Notes under the pieces: generated by a model
Told to the model about the DNA's origin: nothing
The model's input: only the letters and a program-made list of their open reading frames with translations
The model's database searches: none
Made by a program: the position numbers and the translations under genes
Assembly (NCBI RefSeq): GCF_001048695.1
Contig: NZ_CVRB01000004.1
Span: 620,001 to 684,000 of the forward strand
Origin: Neobacillus massiliamazoniensis
GTDB lineage: Bacteria; Bacillota; Bacilli; Bacillales; Cytobacillaceae
Length of the DNA stretch: 64,000 bases
Reading direction: 5' to 3'
In this document: one piece after another, positions 48,958-60,300 of the stretch
How positions within the stretch are numbered: the first letter of the stretch is position 1
Layout of the letters: every line of letters begins with the position of its first letter

Positions 48958-49565
48958 GATTGTTCCGCACTTTCTAAAATAGAATCAAGAATCACCTCAA
49001 GTTTCTTAAGCGCGTTCGCACGATGGCTTATATTATTTTTTTCATCCGATGATAATTCCGCCATTGCGAGTCCTTTTTCCGGCACATAAAAAACCGGATC
49101 GTATCCAAATCCATTTGAACCTCTCTGTTCTTCAAGGATTCTTCCTTCGCAGGTGCCTGACACCGTAATCGGTTTTTGATTTGGAACGGCAACTGCCAGT
49201 GCACAGTAAAAACGAGCGGATCTTCTAGCATCCGGAATACCTGTTAACTCGTTAAGCAGCTTATTTGTATTCGCTTGGTCATTTTTAGGTTCCCCGGCGT
49301 AACGTGCGGAATAAATACCTGGTCTCCTTTCGAGGGCATCGACCATTAATCCCGAATCATCGCCAATTACCATTTTATTAAGGGCACGCGATACGGCTTC
49401 AGCTTTTAGAATGGCGTTTTCCTCAAAAGTTGTGCCTGTTTCCTCGACATCAGGGATTTCCGGAAAGTCCAGCAACGTTTTAACTACAATCCCTCTCGGA
49501 GTAAAAATTTGCTCAAATTCTCTTGCTTTACCTGGGTTTTTTGTCGCAATAATAACTTCCTTCAT
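48954..49565 (-). CDS. rdgB: XTP/dITP diphosphatase (RdgB/HAM1 family)
   Basis: Removes deaminated purine triphosphates from the nucleotide pool. The 203 residues have [64 protein letters not shown] and the C-terminal [10 protein letters not shown]. It corresponds to ysnA of B. subtilis. It lies 12 bp after rph and overlaps ysnB. Confidence 0.96.
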   Translation of the reverse strand: MKEVIIATKNPGKAREFEQIFTPRGIVVKTLLDFPEIPDVEETGTTFEENAILKAEAVSRALNKMVIGDDSGLMVDALERRPGIYSARYAGEPKNDQANTNKLLNELTGIPDARRSARFYCALAVAVPNQKPITVSGTCEGRILEEQRGSNGFGYDPVFYVPEKGLAMAELSSDEKNNISHRANALKKLEVILDSILESAEQS

Positions 49566-49577
49566 CGTAATCTCCTC

Positions 49578-50333
49578 TTATTTCGCCCTTCTTGCATCTA
49601 TTTTTCTTGTGATTTCTTCACCTAAAGCATTCTTTTGCTGTTCAAAAAGCTCCGTCAATCCCTCTTGTGCTGCATTCAGTAAATCCTGTAGCTGTGCATA
49701 GGAAAAGGTAGATTCTTCACCCGTTCCTTGAAGTTCGACAAATTCTCCATTTCCTGTCATCACGACATTCATATCAACATGGGCCTTAGAATCTTCAGCA
49801 TAGTTTAGATCTAGAACGGTAAGGTCATTTTTTAAAATACCAACGCTAGTTGCTGCTAGATAATCCGTAATCGGAAACCTTGGAAAGGACTTTTTTTCCG
49901 CCAAAGCATTCAATGCCATTGTCATCGCTACAAATGCTCCGGTGATAGAGGCAGTCCGGGTGCCGCCGTCTGCTTGAATGACATCACAATCAATCCAAAC
50001 CGTTTTTTCGCCGATTGCACTTAGGTCGACAACTGCTCTTAGAGCACGCCCGATTAGCCTTTGAATTTCCATTGTTCTTCCTGATACTTTCCCTTTGGAA
50101 GACTCTCTAATATTTCTCGTCTCAGTTGCCCTTGGTAGCATTGAGTATTCGGCAGTAATCCAACCCTTGCCTTCTCCTCTCATAAAAGGAGGTACTCGAT
50201 CTTCAATGCTTGCAGTACAAATCACCTTTGTATCCCCAACCGTTATTAGAACGGAACCTTCAGGATGTTTTAAATAATTAGTTTCAATATGTATTGGTCT
50301 TAGCTGCAGTGGTTCTCTGCCATCAACACGCAC
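49578..50333 (-). CDS. rph: Ribonuclease PH
   Basis: Phosphorolytic 3' exoribonuclease that trims tRNA precursors. The 251 residues (B. subtilis 245) include [51 protein letters not shown] (split motif), and [18 protein letters not shown] with the phosphate and metal-binding residues. It begins a compact rph-rdgB-ysnB unit. gerM lies upstream, separated by a repeat element. Confidence 0.97.
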   Translation of the reverse strand: MRVDGREPLQLRPIHIETNYLKHPEGSVLITVGDTKVICTASIEDRVPPFMRGEGKGWITAEYSMLPRATETRNIRESSKGKVSGRTMEIQRLIGRALRAVVDLSAIGEKTVWIDCDVIQADGGTRTASITGAFVAMTMALNALAEKKSFPRFPITDYLAATSVGILKNDLTVLDLNYAEDSKAHVDMNVVMTGNGEFVELQGTGEESTFSYAQLQDLLNAAQEGLTELFEQQKNALGEEITRKIDARRAK

Positions 50334-50377
50334 AATACTTCCTCCATTTCGCTACAGACTATAAAGCAATGTATTAA

Positions 50378-50520
50378 ATAAGAAAAGCGTAAGCGCCTTG
50401 TTCAGCCCCGACAAGCATAAGACGCGCCCAAAAAGAAGGCGTTTTTTGCCTTCATTTTGGGAGTGGCTTATGACCTCGAGGGGCTAGGCGCTGGAGCTAG
50501 ACAATTCTCGAAGTTGAATT
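50378..50520. repeat. Dispersed palindromic element between gerM and rph
   Basis: A single copy of the 124-bp family (compare 27377-27624): ATAAGAAAAGCG start, GCGCCTTGTTCAGCCCCGAC, inner hairpin GAAGGC...GCCTTC, right arm GAGGGGCTAGGCGCTGGAGC, then ACAATTCTCGAAGTTGAATT. Confidence 0.9.
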
Positions 50521-50534
50521 TTCTTCCTTATCTA

Positions 50535-50570
50535 ATAAAGAAGAGGCGGGCCAAGAGCCAACCTCTTTCG
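50535..50570 (-). terminator. Possible terminator of gerM
   Basis: AAGAGG (50541-50546) with CCTCTT (50562-50567) and an inner GGC/GCC pairing, followed by CTTTATT on the minus strand, 33 bp past the gerM stop. Confidence 0.5.
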
Positions 50571-50602
50571 TTGTCACTATATAGTATAACAAAAAACATT
50601 TT

Positions 50603-51649
50603 TTAAAAACTACCCGTATTTACTTTTTCCGGCCTGGTTACTGCCTCTATTGATTTCTTACCTTTATCATCTACTAAACTCGGTTTTCCTTTAACCGTCA
50701 AGGTTACCTTGTCAATTCCATTTTGTTCAGTAAGCGAAAGGACAAGCTCATCTAATAAGGCTTTAGAAATGATTTTATCTTTAAAGCCGCCGTAAATGTT
50801 CTCATTGAAGTCTAACGTCACCTTCCCCCCCTCAAGCTTTGGTGCACTAAGGAGTTTGACATCAGACATAAACTCAGAAACAAGGTTAGACTTTTCGTTT
50901 GGTCCTGTAGCCAACGCATTTACCACGGCAGCAACATTATCTTTTACTTCATTGTTGATCCTAAGAGTGACGGGAACATAATAGTACGAGCCCTCATCAC
51001 CACCGATATAGTAGACGGTTAACGGCTTCGTGTTTGTAATATCGACAATGTCTTTAGTGTCTATATTGATTCCATTGGCCCTTGAGAGTTTATCACTAAT
51101 CGGAGTTCCATTAACAGGCATTTCCGTAAGATCATGACCATTCATTTGCAGTTTTACTTGCTTAATGGTATTAAACTGCGTGAGGGTCCATGTGATCGAT
51201 TGCAGAATCTTTAATTCATCTCCAGCCTGGTAGTTTTTAAATTCCTTTGAAAAATTGACCGTTGCCACGCCATCTTTTACATTGACAGAGGTTTGTGTAC
51301 CTTCAGGCAGGACAGCTCTAAATCCGTTCGGCAGCATGTCGGTACCCGGTCCATTTTGCACTAAATAATCAAGAGCCTGTTTAGCTACTGTTACATTTTT
51401 CGGGAGATCAATCGTTTTGGGGACAACATAACCATTTTTATCAATTAAATAAAGCTCCGTTTTGACGGTTTCTTGTGAATTATCCTTTTTTGCAGTTTTA
51501 TCCTTATTGGCATTTTTATCGACCATCGTTACTTTTTGTGGCGGATCTATTTTCTTATTCGTTTCAGACCCATACATGCCGCAGCCTGATAATAGAACGG
51601 TTGAAGCGAATATAGCCGAAACAATGGTACCAGCTTTATTTTTAGACAT
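50603..51649 (-). CDS. gerM: Germination lipoprotein GerM
   Basis: Sporulation and germination lipoprotein. From ATG 51649 (after GGGGGGAATAG) it has 348 residues. A lipoprotein signal has lipobox LLSGC (Cys about 23), a Lys-rich spacer follows, then two GerMN domains (about 75-195, LYLIDKNGYVVPKTIDLPK; and about 215-330, VYYIGGDEGSYYYVPVTLRI). An ATG 33 bp further upstream would add residues before the signal peptide and lacks spacing to the ribosome site. It lies between racE and rph, as in B. subtilis. Confidence 0.93.
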   Translation of the reverse strand: MSKNKAGTIVSAIFASTVLLSGCGMYGSETNKKIDPPQKVTMVDKNANKDKTAKKDNSQETVKTELYLIDKNGYVVPKTIDLPKNVTVAKQALDYLVQNGPGTDMLPNGFRAVLPEGTQTSVNVKDGVATVNFSKEFKNYQAGDELKILQSITWTLTQFNTIKQVKLQMNGHDLTEMPVNGTPISDKLSRANGINIDTKDIVDITNTKPLTVYYIGGDEGSYYYVPVTLRINNEVKDNVAAVVNALATGPNEKSNLVSEFMSDVKLLSAPKLEGGKVTLDFNENIYGGFKDKIISKALLDELVLSLTEQNGIDKVTLTVKGKPSLVDDKGKKSIEAVTRPEKVNTGSF

Positions 51650-51740
51650 ATCTATTCCCCCCAAGATAGTTTGTACTAACATGTATACGAGCCTTGTGAA
51701 AAAATAGACCGTCTATAAGACATTTTTTTTAAAGTATTAG

Positions 51741-51771
51741 AAAAAAAAGAGCCCTCGTAATAACGAGGGCC
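51741..51771 (-). terminator. Terminator of racE
   Basis: GCCCTCGT (51751-51758) pairs with ACGAGGGC (51763-51770), followed by CTCTTTTTTTT on the minus strand, directly after the racE stop. Confidence 0.92.
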
Positions 51772-51776
51772 CATCA

Positions 51777-52571
51777 TTAAAGTTTTATTTGTTTCACATG
51801 ATCAACAGGTCTTTCTAACCATTGGGAAGCAATTTTTGAAAAAATAGTTGTAGAACCCGTGGTGAAAAATTCGTGCTCAGGCTCGTTCTCATTCAAACTG
51901 AGGAGCCCGTTATATTGGAGAATGGCGCTGATTTCTCGTGCTGTCTCATCACCTGAACTGATTACATTTACACTTTCCCCCATAATTTTTTTTATGAGAG
52001 GCTCTAATAGTGGATAGTGAGTGCAGCCCAAGATTAGTGTGTCCAAATTTTGATTAAGTAGTGGTGTTAGTGCTTCATCCACAATTTTTTCGGCTATGGC
52101 CCCAGAGTATTCACCACTCTCGACAAGAGGGACAAATTTAGGACAAGCAAGACTTTGGACATAAAGCCTGCTATTTAAAGATTTCAAAGCCTTTTCGTAT
52201 GCACCGCTCTTAACTGTTCCCACCGTTCCAATTATCCCTACTCGGTAATTTCTTGTAGTCTTAATAGCAGCACGTGCACCGGGATTAATTACTCCAAGAA
52301 CAGGTATGGTTAATTCCTGCCGAATCTCATCGAGAACGGCAGCTGTTGCTGTATTGCAAGCAATTACTAGCATTTTGATCTCTTTTTTTAATAAAAAAGA
52401 GGTTAATTCCCAAGTGAATTTCTTCACTTCCTTAGTGGGTCTAGGTCCATAAGGGCATCTGGCGGTATCGCCCAAATATATAATTTCTTCATTCGGAAGC
52501 TGCCTCATTATCTCTTTGGCAACCGTTAACCCGCCAACGCCGGAATCAATCACTCCAATTGGATGTTTCAA
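51777..52571 (-). CDS. racE: Glutamate racemase
   Basis: Supplies D-glutamate for peptidoglycan. The 264 residues show [25 protein letters not shown], the two catalytic cysteines in VIACNTATA and [13 protein letters not shown], and [10 protein letters not shown]. Length fits RacE/MurI. It lies 16 bp downstream of ysmB and ends at a strong terminator, so ysmB-racE probably form one unit. Confidence 0.96.
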   Translation of the reverse strand: MKHPIGVIDSGVGGLTVAKEIMRQLPNEEIIYLGDTARCPYGPRPTKEVKKFTWELTSFLLKKEIKMLVIACNTATAAVLDEIRQELTIPVLGVINPGARAAIKTTRNYRVGIIGTVGTVKSGAYEKALKSLNSRLYVQSLACPKFVPLVESGEYSGAIAEKIVDEALTPLLNQNLDTLILGCTHYPLLEPLIKKIMGESVNVISSGDETAREISAILQYNGLLSLNENEPEHEFFTTGSTTIFSKIASQWLERPVDHVKQIKL

Positions 52572-52587
52572 ACTTCTCGCCTCTTTT

Positions 52588-53037
52588 TTAACGCATTTCT
52601 TGATGCAATTTCATCAAGTTGTTTTGAAAAAGCTGGATTTCTTCTAACGAGAAATTCACTAAGACTTCTTTTAAATATAGTTGTCTTTTATTAATCACTT
52701 CTTCGATGATTCTTTCACCCTCAGCAAGCAAGTGGATGCGAACAACACGGCGGTCGTTTGAATCCTTAACTCTCTCGACAAGCAGATTTTTTTCCATCCG
52801 ATCGACGAGATCTGTGGTTGTGCTGCATGCCAAAAACATTTTATTGGAAAGCTCCCCGATGGTCATATCCCCATCTTCAAAGAGCCATTGAAGGGCTATG
52901 AATTGAGGTGGAGTAATTTTATAATTACTTAGCATTTCTCTACCTTTTTGTTTAATAATTCCTGATATGTAGCGTAAATCTTTTTCAATACTAGCTACTA
53001 TTTCTGCATTTACTCTATGTGAATCTTCGAGTTTCAT
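52588..53037 (-). CDS. ysmB: MarR-family transcriptional regulator YsmB
   Basis: Winged-helix regulator of 149 residues from ATG 53037, which follows AGGGGTG; an ATG 45 bp upstream would put this site inside the gene. The HTH is at about 50-75 ([22 protein letters not shown]) and the wing has the MarR signature [21 protein letters not shown]. Length matches B. subtilis YsmB (146). Target unknown. It probably precedes racE in one transcript. Confidence 0.92.
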   Translation of the reverse strand: MKLEDSHRVNAEIVASIEKDLRYISGIIKQKGREMLSNYKITPPQFIALQWLFEDGDMTIGELSNKMFLACSTTTDLVDRMEKNLLVERVKDSNDRRVVRIHLLAEGERIIEEVINKRQLYLKEVLVNFSLEEIQLFQNNLMKLHQEMR

Positions 53038-53199
53038 TTTTTCACCCCTAAAATATAGGCTTTCTCCTAAAGACCCTATCATTCCTTCATGTATTTCATG
53101 CTAGGTGAAAGTCTTAAACCTTGCTCTTATTTTCTACTTTTTTCAGTGAAATTTCAAGTTGAATCTTTCGGTTGATAGGCACCCGCAAAAAGGGTTAAT

Positions 53200-53238
53200 A
53201 AAATATGAACCGGCCTCCAAAATATGGATGCCGGTCAT
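53200..53238 (-). terminator. Terminator of gerE
   Basis: GACCGGC and GCCGGTTC arms (plus about 53208-53215 and 53230-53236), extended by a TCC/GGA pair, follow the gerE stop and lead into TTCATATTTTATT on the minus strand. Confidence 0.75.
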
Positions 53239-53240
53239 GA

Positions 53241-53465
53241 TTAAAGTTCTAGCTCCCCCATTCGAAGGAGCTCTACAACCGCTTGGGAACGCCCCTTTAC
53301 GCCAAGCTTTTGCATGGCATTTGAAATATGATTTCGAACCGTTTTTTCGCTTATAAATAATTCACCAGCGATTTCTTTTGTTGTTTTGTCTTGTACTAAC
53401 AGTTCGAATACTTCTCTTTCACGTTTGGTGAGTAATGGCTTGTGAGTATAATCATTCTCCTTCAA
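53241..53465 (-). CDS. gerE: Spore transcription factor GerE
   Basis: LuxR-type HTH regulator of late sigma-K coat genes. The 74 residues are nearly identical to B. subtilis GerE in length and sequence: [20 protein letters not shown] start, recognition helix [19 protein letters not shown], and the C-terminal [15 protein letters not shown]. It is a stand-alone DNA-binding domain without receiver. Transcription by sigma-K is known in B. subtilis; I did not identify the promoter here. Confidence 0.97.
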   Translation of the reverse strand: MKENDYTHKPLLTKREREVFELLVQDKTTKEIAGELFISEKTVRNHISNAMQKLGVKGRSQAVVELLRMGELEL

Positions 53466-53612
53466 GTATTGAAACCCTCCTTGCCTTCGCCAGTTATGAA
53501 CCGTGGGGTGGGTATATTTTTAGTCACCATATCATATGTGAACTCGACCTGCGAAGTGACTGTATTTCCAATAAGGAGAATGATTTTGTAAAAAAATGTA
53601 CGAATCAGATAT

Positions 53613-54077
53613 TTAAAGTTGAGTAAGTTGATGCTTACAAAGTAGATTTCTCATTTCCTCTGTCCAAGGTACACCTTTTCCTGTCTTTTTTGAAATTTGC
53701 ACTATTGTTCCCCTACCGACGAAACCGATCGATCCATCCTCTTTTTTGCCCATGTAGTGAATATCCACTGATGAGTTCCCAATAGATTGTATTTTGACAT
53801 ACACCTTTAGCTTTTCGTCAAAATAGATTTGCTTGAGGTAATCACATTGCAAGTCGGCCACAACAGGAATGGTTTCGCTCTCCGGCTGGAGCCATTCTTG
53901 CATAAAGCCTATTGACTTTAAATATTCCGTTCTCGCTTCTTCAAAGTAGACAAATGGAACCGTATTATTTAGATGGCCAAACAAATCAGTCTCAGAAAAT
54001 CGCACTTTAACATCTAGGAAAAATTCAAATTCTTGTTCCCATTGATGAAAATCATCTATGTAGTTAGCTCGCCCCAT
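53613..54077 (-). CDS. ysmA: Acyl-CoA thioesterase-like protein YsmA
   Basis: A 154-residue hotdog-fold protein (B. subtilis YsmA about 146). The thioesterase motif is VRFSETDLFGHLNNTVPFVYFEEARTEYL in two parts, with the catalytic-site aspartate and asparagine of 4-hydroxybenzoyl-CoA-type enzymes (SETD...HLNN). Substrate unknown. It lies upstream of gerE. In B. subtilis sdhCAB comes directly next, whereas here the amylopullulanase and sortase genes intervene. Confidence 0.9.
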   Translation of the reverse strand: MGRANYIDDFHQWEQEFEFFLDVKVRFSETDLFGHLNNTVPFVYFEEARTEYLKSIGFMQEWLQPESETIPVVADLQCDYLKQIYFDEKLKVYVKIQSIGNSSVDIHYMGKKEDGSIGFVGRGTIVQISKKTGKGVPWTEEMRNLLCKHQLTQL

Positions 54078-54299
54078 TATATTCTCTCCTTAATCACTGA
54101 ATATTCATTCATTTTATTATAAGTTTATTTTTACCATTTGGAAACAACAAATAATATTATTTATTAGTGTTTAAAGATTGAATCATTTTTGAAATTATTT
54201 TTATACCTATAAAAACAGTATGTCTTCGATCGATTAATTTGTTGAATTCACCAAATTAGTTTCAATTAAAAACAAAGCTTTAAATAAAATCGTTAAAAC

Positions 54300-54337
54300 G
54301 GAAAAGACTGACCAAGTACATATAATGCTTGATCAGC
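54300..54337 (-). terminator. Terminator of amylopullulanase gene
   Basis: CTGACCAAG (54308-54316) pairs with CTTGATCAG (54328-54336), with one G-T pair, followed by TCTTTTCCGTTTT on the minus strand, just past the stop codon. Confidence 0.75.
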
Positions 54338-54347
54338 CTAATTTTAG

Positions 54348-57300
54348 TTATTCTGTTTTTCGTCTTCTAGTCAAAATCATGCCTATTCCAATAAATAAAA
54401 CGGTTACGCCTACAAAAAGGATATTAAACATGTTTGATGCAGTGCTAGGAAGACCATACCCTGTTTTCGGTGTTGTGTTTGCCTCTGCCACCGGGGTATC
54501 CTTCCCTGTTTCAAATACAGTAAAGGTGCTAAAGTGTGGGGTTTGAACAGTTACCTTTCCATCCTTATAGACAGCGCCAGGAACCAACTCCCATTTTTCA
54601 GTTGAGTCATTATAATAGAACACCTTGAGGTTTGCAGTATTCTTTATTTTTGAACGATCAACTGTGAAAGTTAAGGAAACTAGCTCTGAAAACTGATGAA
54701 CAGCTTTTCCATCAATATAGATCGTGAAACTGTAAACCGGGCTCACGGTATTACTGATGTCTTGCATTCTCTTAATATCAAGGGAAAACGACTTTCCGTC
54801 TTGAACAACTGCTAATGGAACTGCGACTTCCACTAGGTCATTCTTAACAGTTAGCGGAACCCCCTTTTCTTTAAGAAGTTTTACTTGTTCTTTCGTAAGC
54901 TCTAGTGTCGCAGAATGATTAGTTCCAATGTCTAAAATGAGATTACCTTGGTTGTTGGCAGCATTATTAATCGCCTTTTCAAAATCCTGCTGTCCTACTT
55001 CAATTTTCCCATTTTTTACAGAAGTCTTAATTACCACTGGCTTATGATTAGGCTTTTCACCAGAGTTGTTACCTTGGTTATTACCATTTTCGTCGCCATT
55101 ATCCTCTTTCTCTCCCAGCGTTAACACGTATGTGCTTAGTGCAGGAACGGTAATTTCATTGCCTTTAATAATATCGAGTGCTGATGAACCCGCTTTAACA
55201 CCATTTACTACTAGCTTCCAACTACCTGTAACAGGTAATTTAATCGTAACAGGAGTTCGATTAGCATTGTAGGCAACAGCAATTTTTTCAGCTGAATCGC
55301 CATTAGCATGACCATCAATGTAGAAAGCCACTGAATTTGCAGGAGCATCTAAAAATTTCAGATGTTCTTTAATATCAGCTTGAGTGGTCATTCGGAAGGC
55401 CGGGTGATCTTTTCTAACCTTTACTAGGCCTTTAAAATATTCTACTTCAGCATCCATTTCACTGCGGCGTTTCCAGTCTAATTCGTTTACTGCATCTGGT
55501 GCATTATAGCTGTTATCATTTCCGCCCTTTGTTCTCATAAACTCTTGACCGGCATGGATAAATGAAATACCTTGTGAAGTTAACACAATGGATGATGCAA
55601 GCTTATGCATTTGTTTTAGTACATCATCACTATCATTTGGATTAGTCTTTTTCAACTTATCCCATAGCGTTAAATTATCATGCGCTTCTACATAAGTAAT
55701 GGTTTTGCCCGGGTCATCAGCAAAGGTTTTAATCGTATCACTGTAATTAATACCGCCTACTACACCCTTTTTAATACGAGTTTCCATTCCTGCTTTGCCG
55801 TTAACAAAACCTTTATCTAAATCATCAAAGACACTGCCCTTTAAGCCATCACGGATATCATCATTAAATTGAGCAATACCCTTCATCTTTGTTGCATTCT
55901 TTTGATTTGCCTTTTGTTCCGGATCAAGTGGAGTATTTAAATCCCAGCCTTCTCCAAGCACAATGATAGATGGATCAATTTTATTCAAGGCAGAACGAAC
56001 TTCGTTCATGGTTTCAACATCATGAATTCCCATCAAATCAAACCGGAATCCATCTATGTGGTATTCCTTTGCCCAATAAGAAACAGAATCAACAATAAAT
56101 TTACGCATCATTTTGTGTTCAGATGCTGTATCATTTCCTACTCCTGTACCGTTAGCAAGTGTTCCATCTGCGTTATAACGGAAATAGTAGCCTGGAACCA
56201 GCTTTTGCAGGTTAGACTCTGCTGCATTAAACATGTGATTATAAACAACATCCATAATGACACGAAGGTTGTTATCATGCAGAGCTTGAACCATTTTCTT
56301 CATTTCATTGATACGAACAGTAGGTGTATATGGATCAGTTGAATAGGATCCATCAGGAGCATTATAGTTTTTCGGATCATATCCCCAATTAAATTGCGGC
56401 TGATCGAGTTTTGTTTCGTCTACGGAATTATAATCGAACATTGGCAATAACTGTACATGGGTGACACCTAAATCTTTAATATGACTTAAACCTGTTTTTA
56501 CACCATTTGGTCCTTTAGTGCCTGTTTGTGCAACACCAAGGAACTTTCCTTTATATTGGTCACTTACACCACTATCTGGTGCGATGGTTAAATCACGGAT
56601 ATGCGCTTCATAAATTATCGCATCCTCTGGATTTTTAAACGCAGGTTTAGCTGTACTCCAGTTTTCAGGATTCGTTGATTTTAAATCAACAACAGCACCC
56701 TTATCACCGTTAGCAGAAACTGCATGTGCATATGGATCAACTGCTTCATTCCAAGTATCGCCAACTTTAACTTTATAGGTATACAGCAAGCCTTTTTGGT
56801 CACCTGTCAATTTAGCAGTCCAAGTCCCCTTATCTGAACGAGTCATTGGAATTTCTGTTCCGGTGGTTGAATTCCATTTATCATAGGTTACTAGCTTAGC
56901 TTCACTAGCTGTCGGTGCCCATAAACGGAAACTAGTTTGGGCTGCAGAATAGCTATTCCCAAGATCATTACCATCATAATAAAAATGATCTTCGAATGAT
57001 TTGCTTCTAACCACTTTGCCCATTGTAACAGTTGCTTCTCCAAAGCCTTCTTTACTAATCTTGTAAGTCTTAGATAAATCTAAATCTTGTTTAGTTGTAA
57101 TCTTTACCTTATTTGTTAAGCCGTTTAACAAATCCCCGATTGGTTCGACTTTTTCAATAGCGGCATCTTGTAAGTTAATACCTGCGTTTGCTGCATCAGT
57201 TAATGAGAACGGGAAATTAGTTTCGAACGTGATTTGATTTAACTCATCGATGTCAGCCTTTACAATTCTTGGATTGCGGTCAACCTTCGCAGGATTATCG

Positions 57301-60300
57301 AAAATCCGCGCTTGTCCCTGCGCAAGCCATACTTCTGCTTTTCCATCAGCTGTGAATTTGGTAATAAATCGATTATCTCCAATGTCTTTTGCAGACCAAT
57401 CCTTTTTACGAACAATAAAGCCTACCTTTGTTGCTCCATTTAAGTTGGTTAGTTTAACCGTACCTTGTTTACCATATGAAGTTTCTTGGGAAAGTGGTAC
57501 CGCTACACCGTCACTCTTGTCGGTCCATACCCATATATCCCAATCATTATAATTTAAGTCATAACGGTAATAGTTAAAGGATACTTCTAAATCGTTGTAT
57601 GTTGGTAGTTGACGATATTCACCATCGGGAGGACTAGTGTATACTTTATCATCGCCGGCTTTTATCCATACCTCATCCTTACCATACCAAATATTATCTA
57701 TAGTACGGTCGCCGCCGTCTTTTTCCCAGCTGTCTGTTCGGACAATGAAACCAACTTTGTTAAAGTCACCATCTAATTCAACATCGGCTACTTTTCCAAA
57801 CTTGTCTTCACCAGTGAACGGATAAACTTTACCTTCATTGCCGTCTCCCCAAACCCAAAGATTCCAATTCTTCGTATCACCAGCTTTAGGCTGATAATGG
57901 ATTTTCACCTTCGTTGTTACTTTTTGCTGAGCAACTTTGACATCAATGCTACGTTCATCTAAGGCGTGAAAAACAAATACATACTTATCTGATGCAGAAG
58001 GTGTAAACGATAGATTATCACCATCCATCCACTGGCCATCTTTAACAAACTTGTATTCTACTTTAACACCTTTCGTCAAAGCAACCGGTTGACTCTTCCA
58101 TACTTTTTCCACAGTGTCATAAGTTAACTTTTGATCTGCTCCATCCCATTTCAGAGGGTCAGAACCTCTTAGGACAACGTCACTATATACCTTATTGCGG
58201 TCAAGCGGCACATCACTGTAGGTCAAAGAGCCATTTACCTTGTAAATACTGAAAGTTTTCCCTTTGCTTATAAAAGAAAGATTACCAGCATTGTCACTTT
58301 TAAAATTATCAGTTCCGAACACATCAGTTAAGGAAACATCGTCAATTTTTAATTGATTGTAAAGCTTATTCACGTCAATTTGTTGATTGGATGCTCCTTT
58401 GTTTACAACAACTAAATATTGACCGTCTTTATCAGCTCTTTCATAAGCAAAAACATTTTGATCAGCAAATAATGATTTAAATGTACCTGTACGCAATGCT
58501 GAAATATCATTACGAAGTTTTGCTAGTTTTTTATAATAGCTTTGGATATCAAGATTTTGCTTGGCTGGATCCCAGGGCATCATTTCTCGATAGTAGCGAT
58601 CCTTCCAATCTGTAACAGTATTAGGATCTTTGCTCATGGAAAGTCCGACTTCATCACCATAATAAATGATCGGCGGTCCAGGTAAGGTAAATTGAGTTGC
58701 TGCTGCAAGCTCCAATTTTGTAACATCGCCTCCCGCTTCGTAAATAAAGCGCGGCTTATCGTGGCTGTCTAGGAATGATGAAAGCACGTATTCAGATGGA
58801 TAGGTAGCAAGATTGTCATTGACTGTTTTGCTTAAATCGACCATAGATTGGTCTTTTGCAAATGTATTAACTAGTGAATCATTTAGGCCAAAGTCAAGTG
58901 CACCGTCAAGCTTACCAGCATATGAGTTAATCTTTTCACGAGTGTCCCAAACTTCCCCGAAAATATAAGCGTTTGGTTTCAATTGTTTCACTTTATGACG
59001 GAAATCAACCCAATAGCTGTAGCTAGGACCTTTGGCATAATCTAAACGGAAACCGTCAAAGTCTAAATCAGTTAACCAATACGGAACAACATCATTAATC
59101 ATGTAGTTTCTTACTTCTGGGTTATCATTGTTCAGTTCCGGAAGCTCTTGTACACCATAGAACGTTTTGTACTGGTTAGGCCATTCTGTGAATGTATACC
59201 AATTGTAATAAGGGCTTCCTTCCCCTTTTGCCTTAGCATCCTGGAAAAACGGATGCTGAACAGATGAATGGTTGGCAACAAAGTCGTACACTACCTTCAT
59301 GCCTTTAGCATGTGCCTGATCGACTAATTGCTTCATCGTATTCTTATCACCGAAACGAGAATCAATTTCCTTGTAGTCAGCAGGGTGATATCCATGTGAA
59401 TATGGACCTTTATATACAGGTGAAATCCAAATCGTATTAACACCTAAGCCCTTAATATAATCAAGTTTATCTAAAACCCCTTTTAAATCTCCACCCATCC
59501 AGCCTTTTAGTTTTTCGTCATAAGGCAGATTTGCTGAAGCAGGGTCGTCATTATTTGGATCTCCATTGTTAAAACGGTCAACAAATACTTGATAAATCAC
59601 AGCATCCTTTGCCCATTGCGGTGATTTGAATTGATCTACATAATAGCCAAAAGGCGTAGCTTCTTCTGGTGTAAAGCCATTAGAGTCTGCATACTGTGAA
59701 CCCGAACTAGCTGTATTCCAAACATCTGTTATATACTTGACAGCGGTTCCATTCTCTTGTTTAGGAATAACACCTTTAAATATAGTTGTTGTCAGTCCAT
59801 TTGCGATTGTTTCCGAGTCCTTCTGCAGCGATACCACTTTACCAACTGTTGCAGCTCCTCTGCTTCCGCTTGGGAAGGTACCGTCAGTCGTATAATAAAT
59901 TGCTCCAGCATCTACTGAATCGTAATGCTGTACTGTTACTTTAACCGTTACATCATCATTACTAGTTGGAATGACCGGTGAATAAGAGTAATTGTTATTC
60001 ACATCTTTCGCGATTGGTACAGCTTTCCACGCCGCTACTGTATCTTCATATACCTTACCATCCGCTGTAAAAACTGCTTTACGTTTAGTATCTGCTTTTT
60101 CTAGCAGCTTTTGGTCACCTAAGGAGTATAGATATTGAATTTCATCACCAGCATTACCAGCTAGTGTTACCGTCCATTTGCCATCTGCCCCTTTAGTTAG
60201 TGGGGTAATAGCATAATTAAATCCATTTAAGGTTGAACCAATTGTTGGTATAGCTCGATCAGATGTACCTGGAGGTAGGGAAACCTTTAGCGTTAACGTT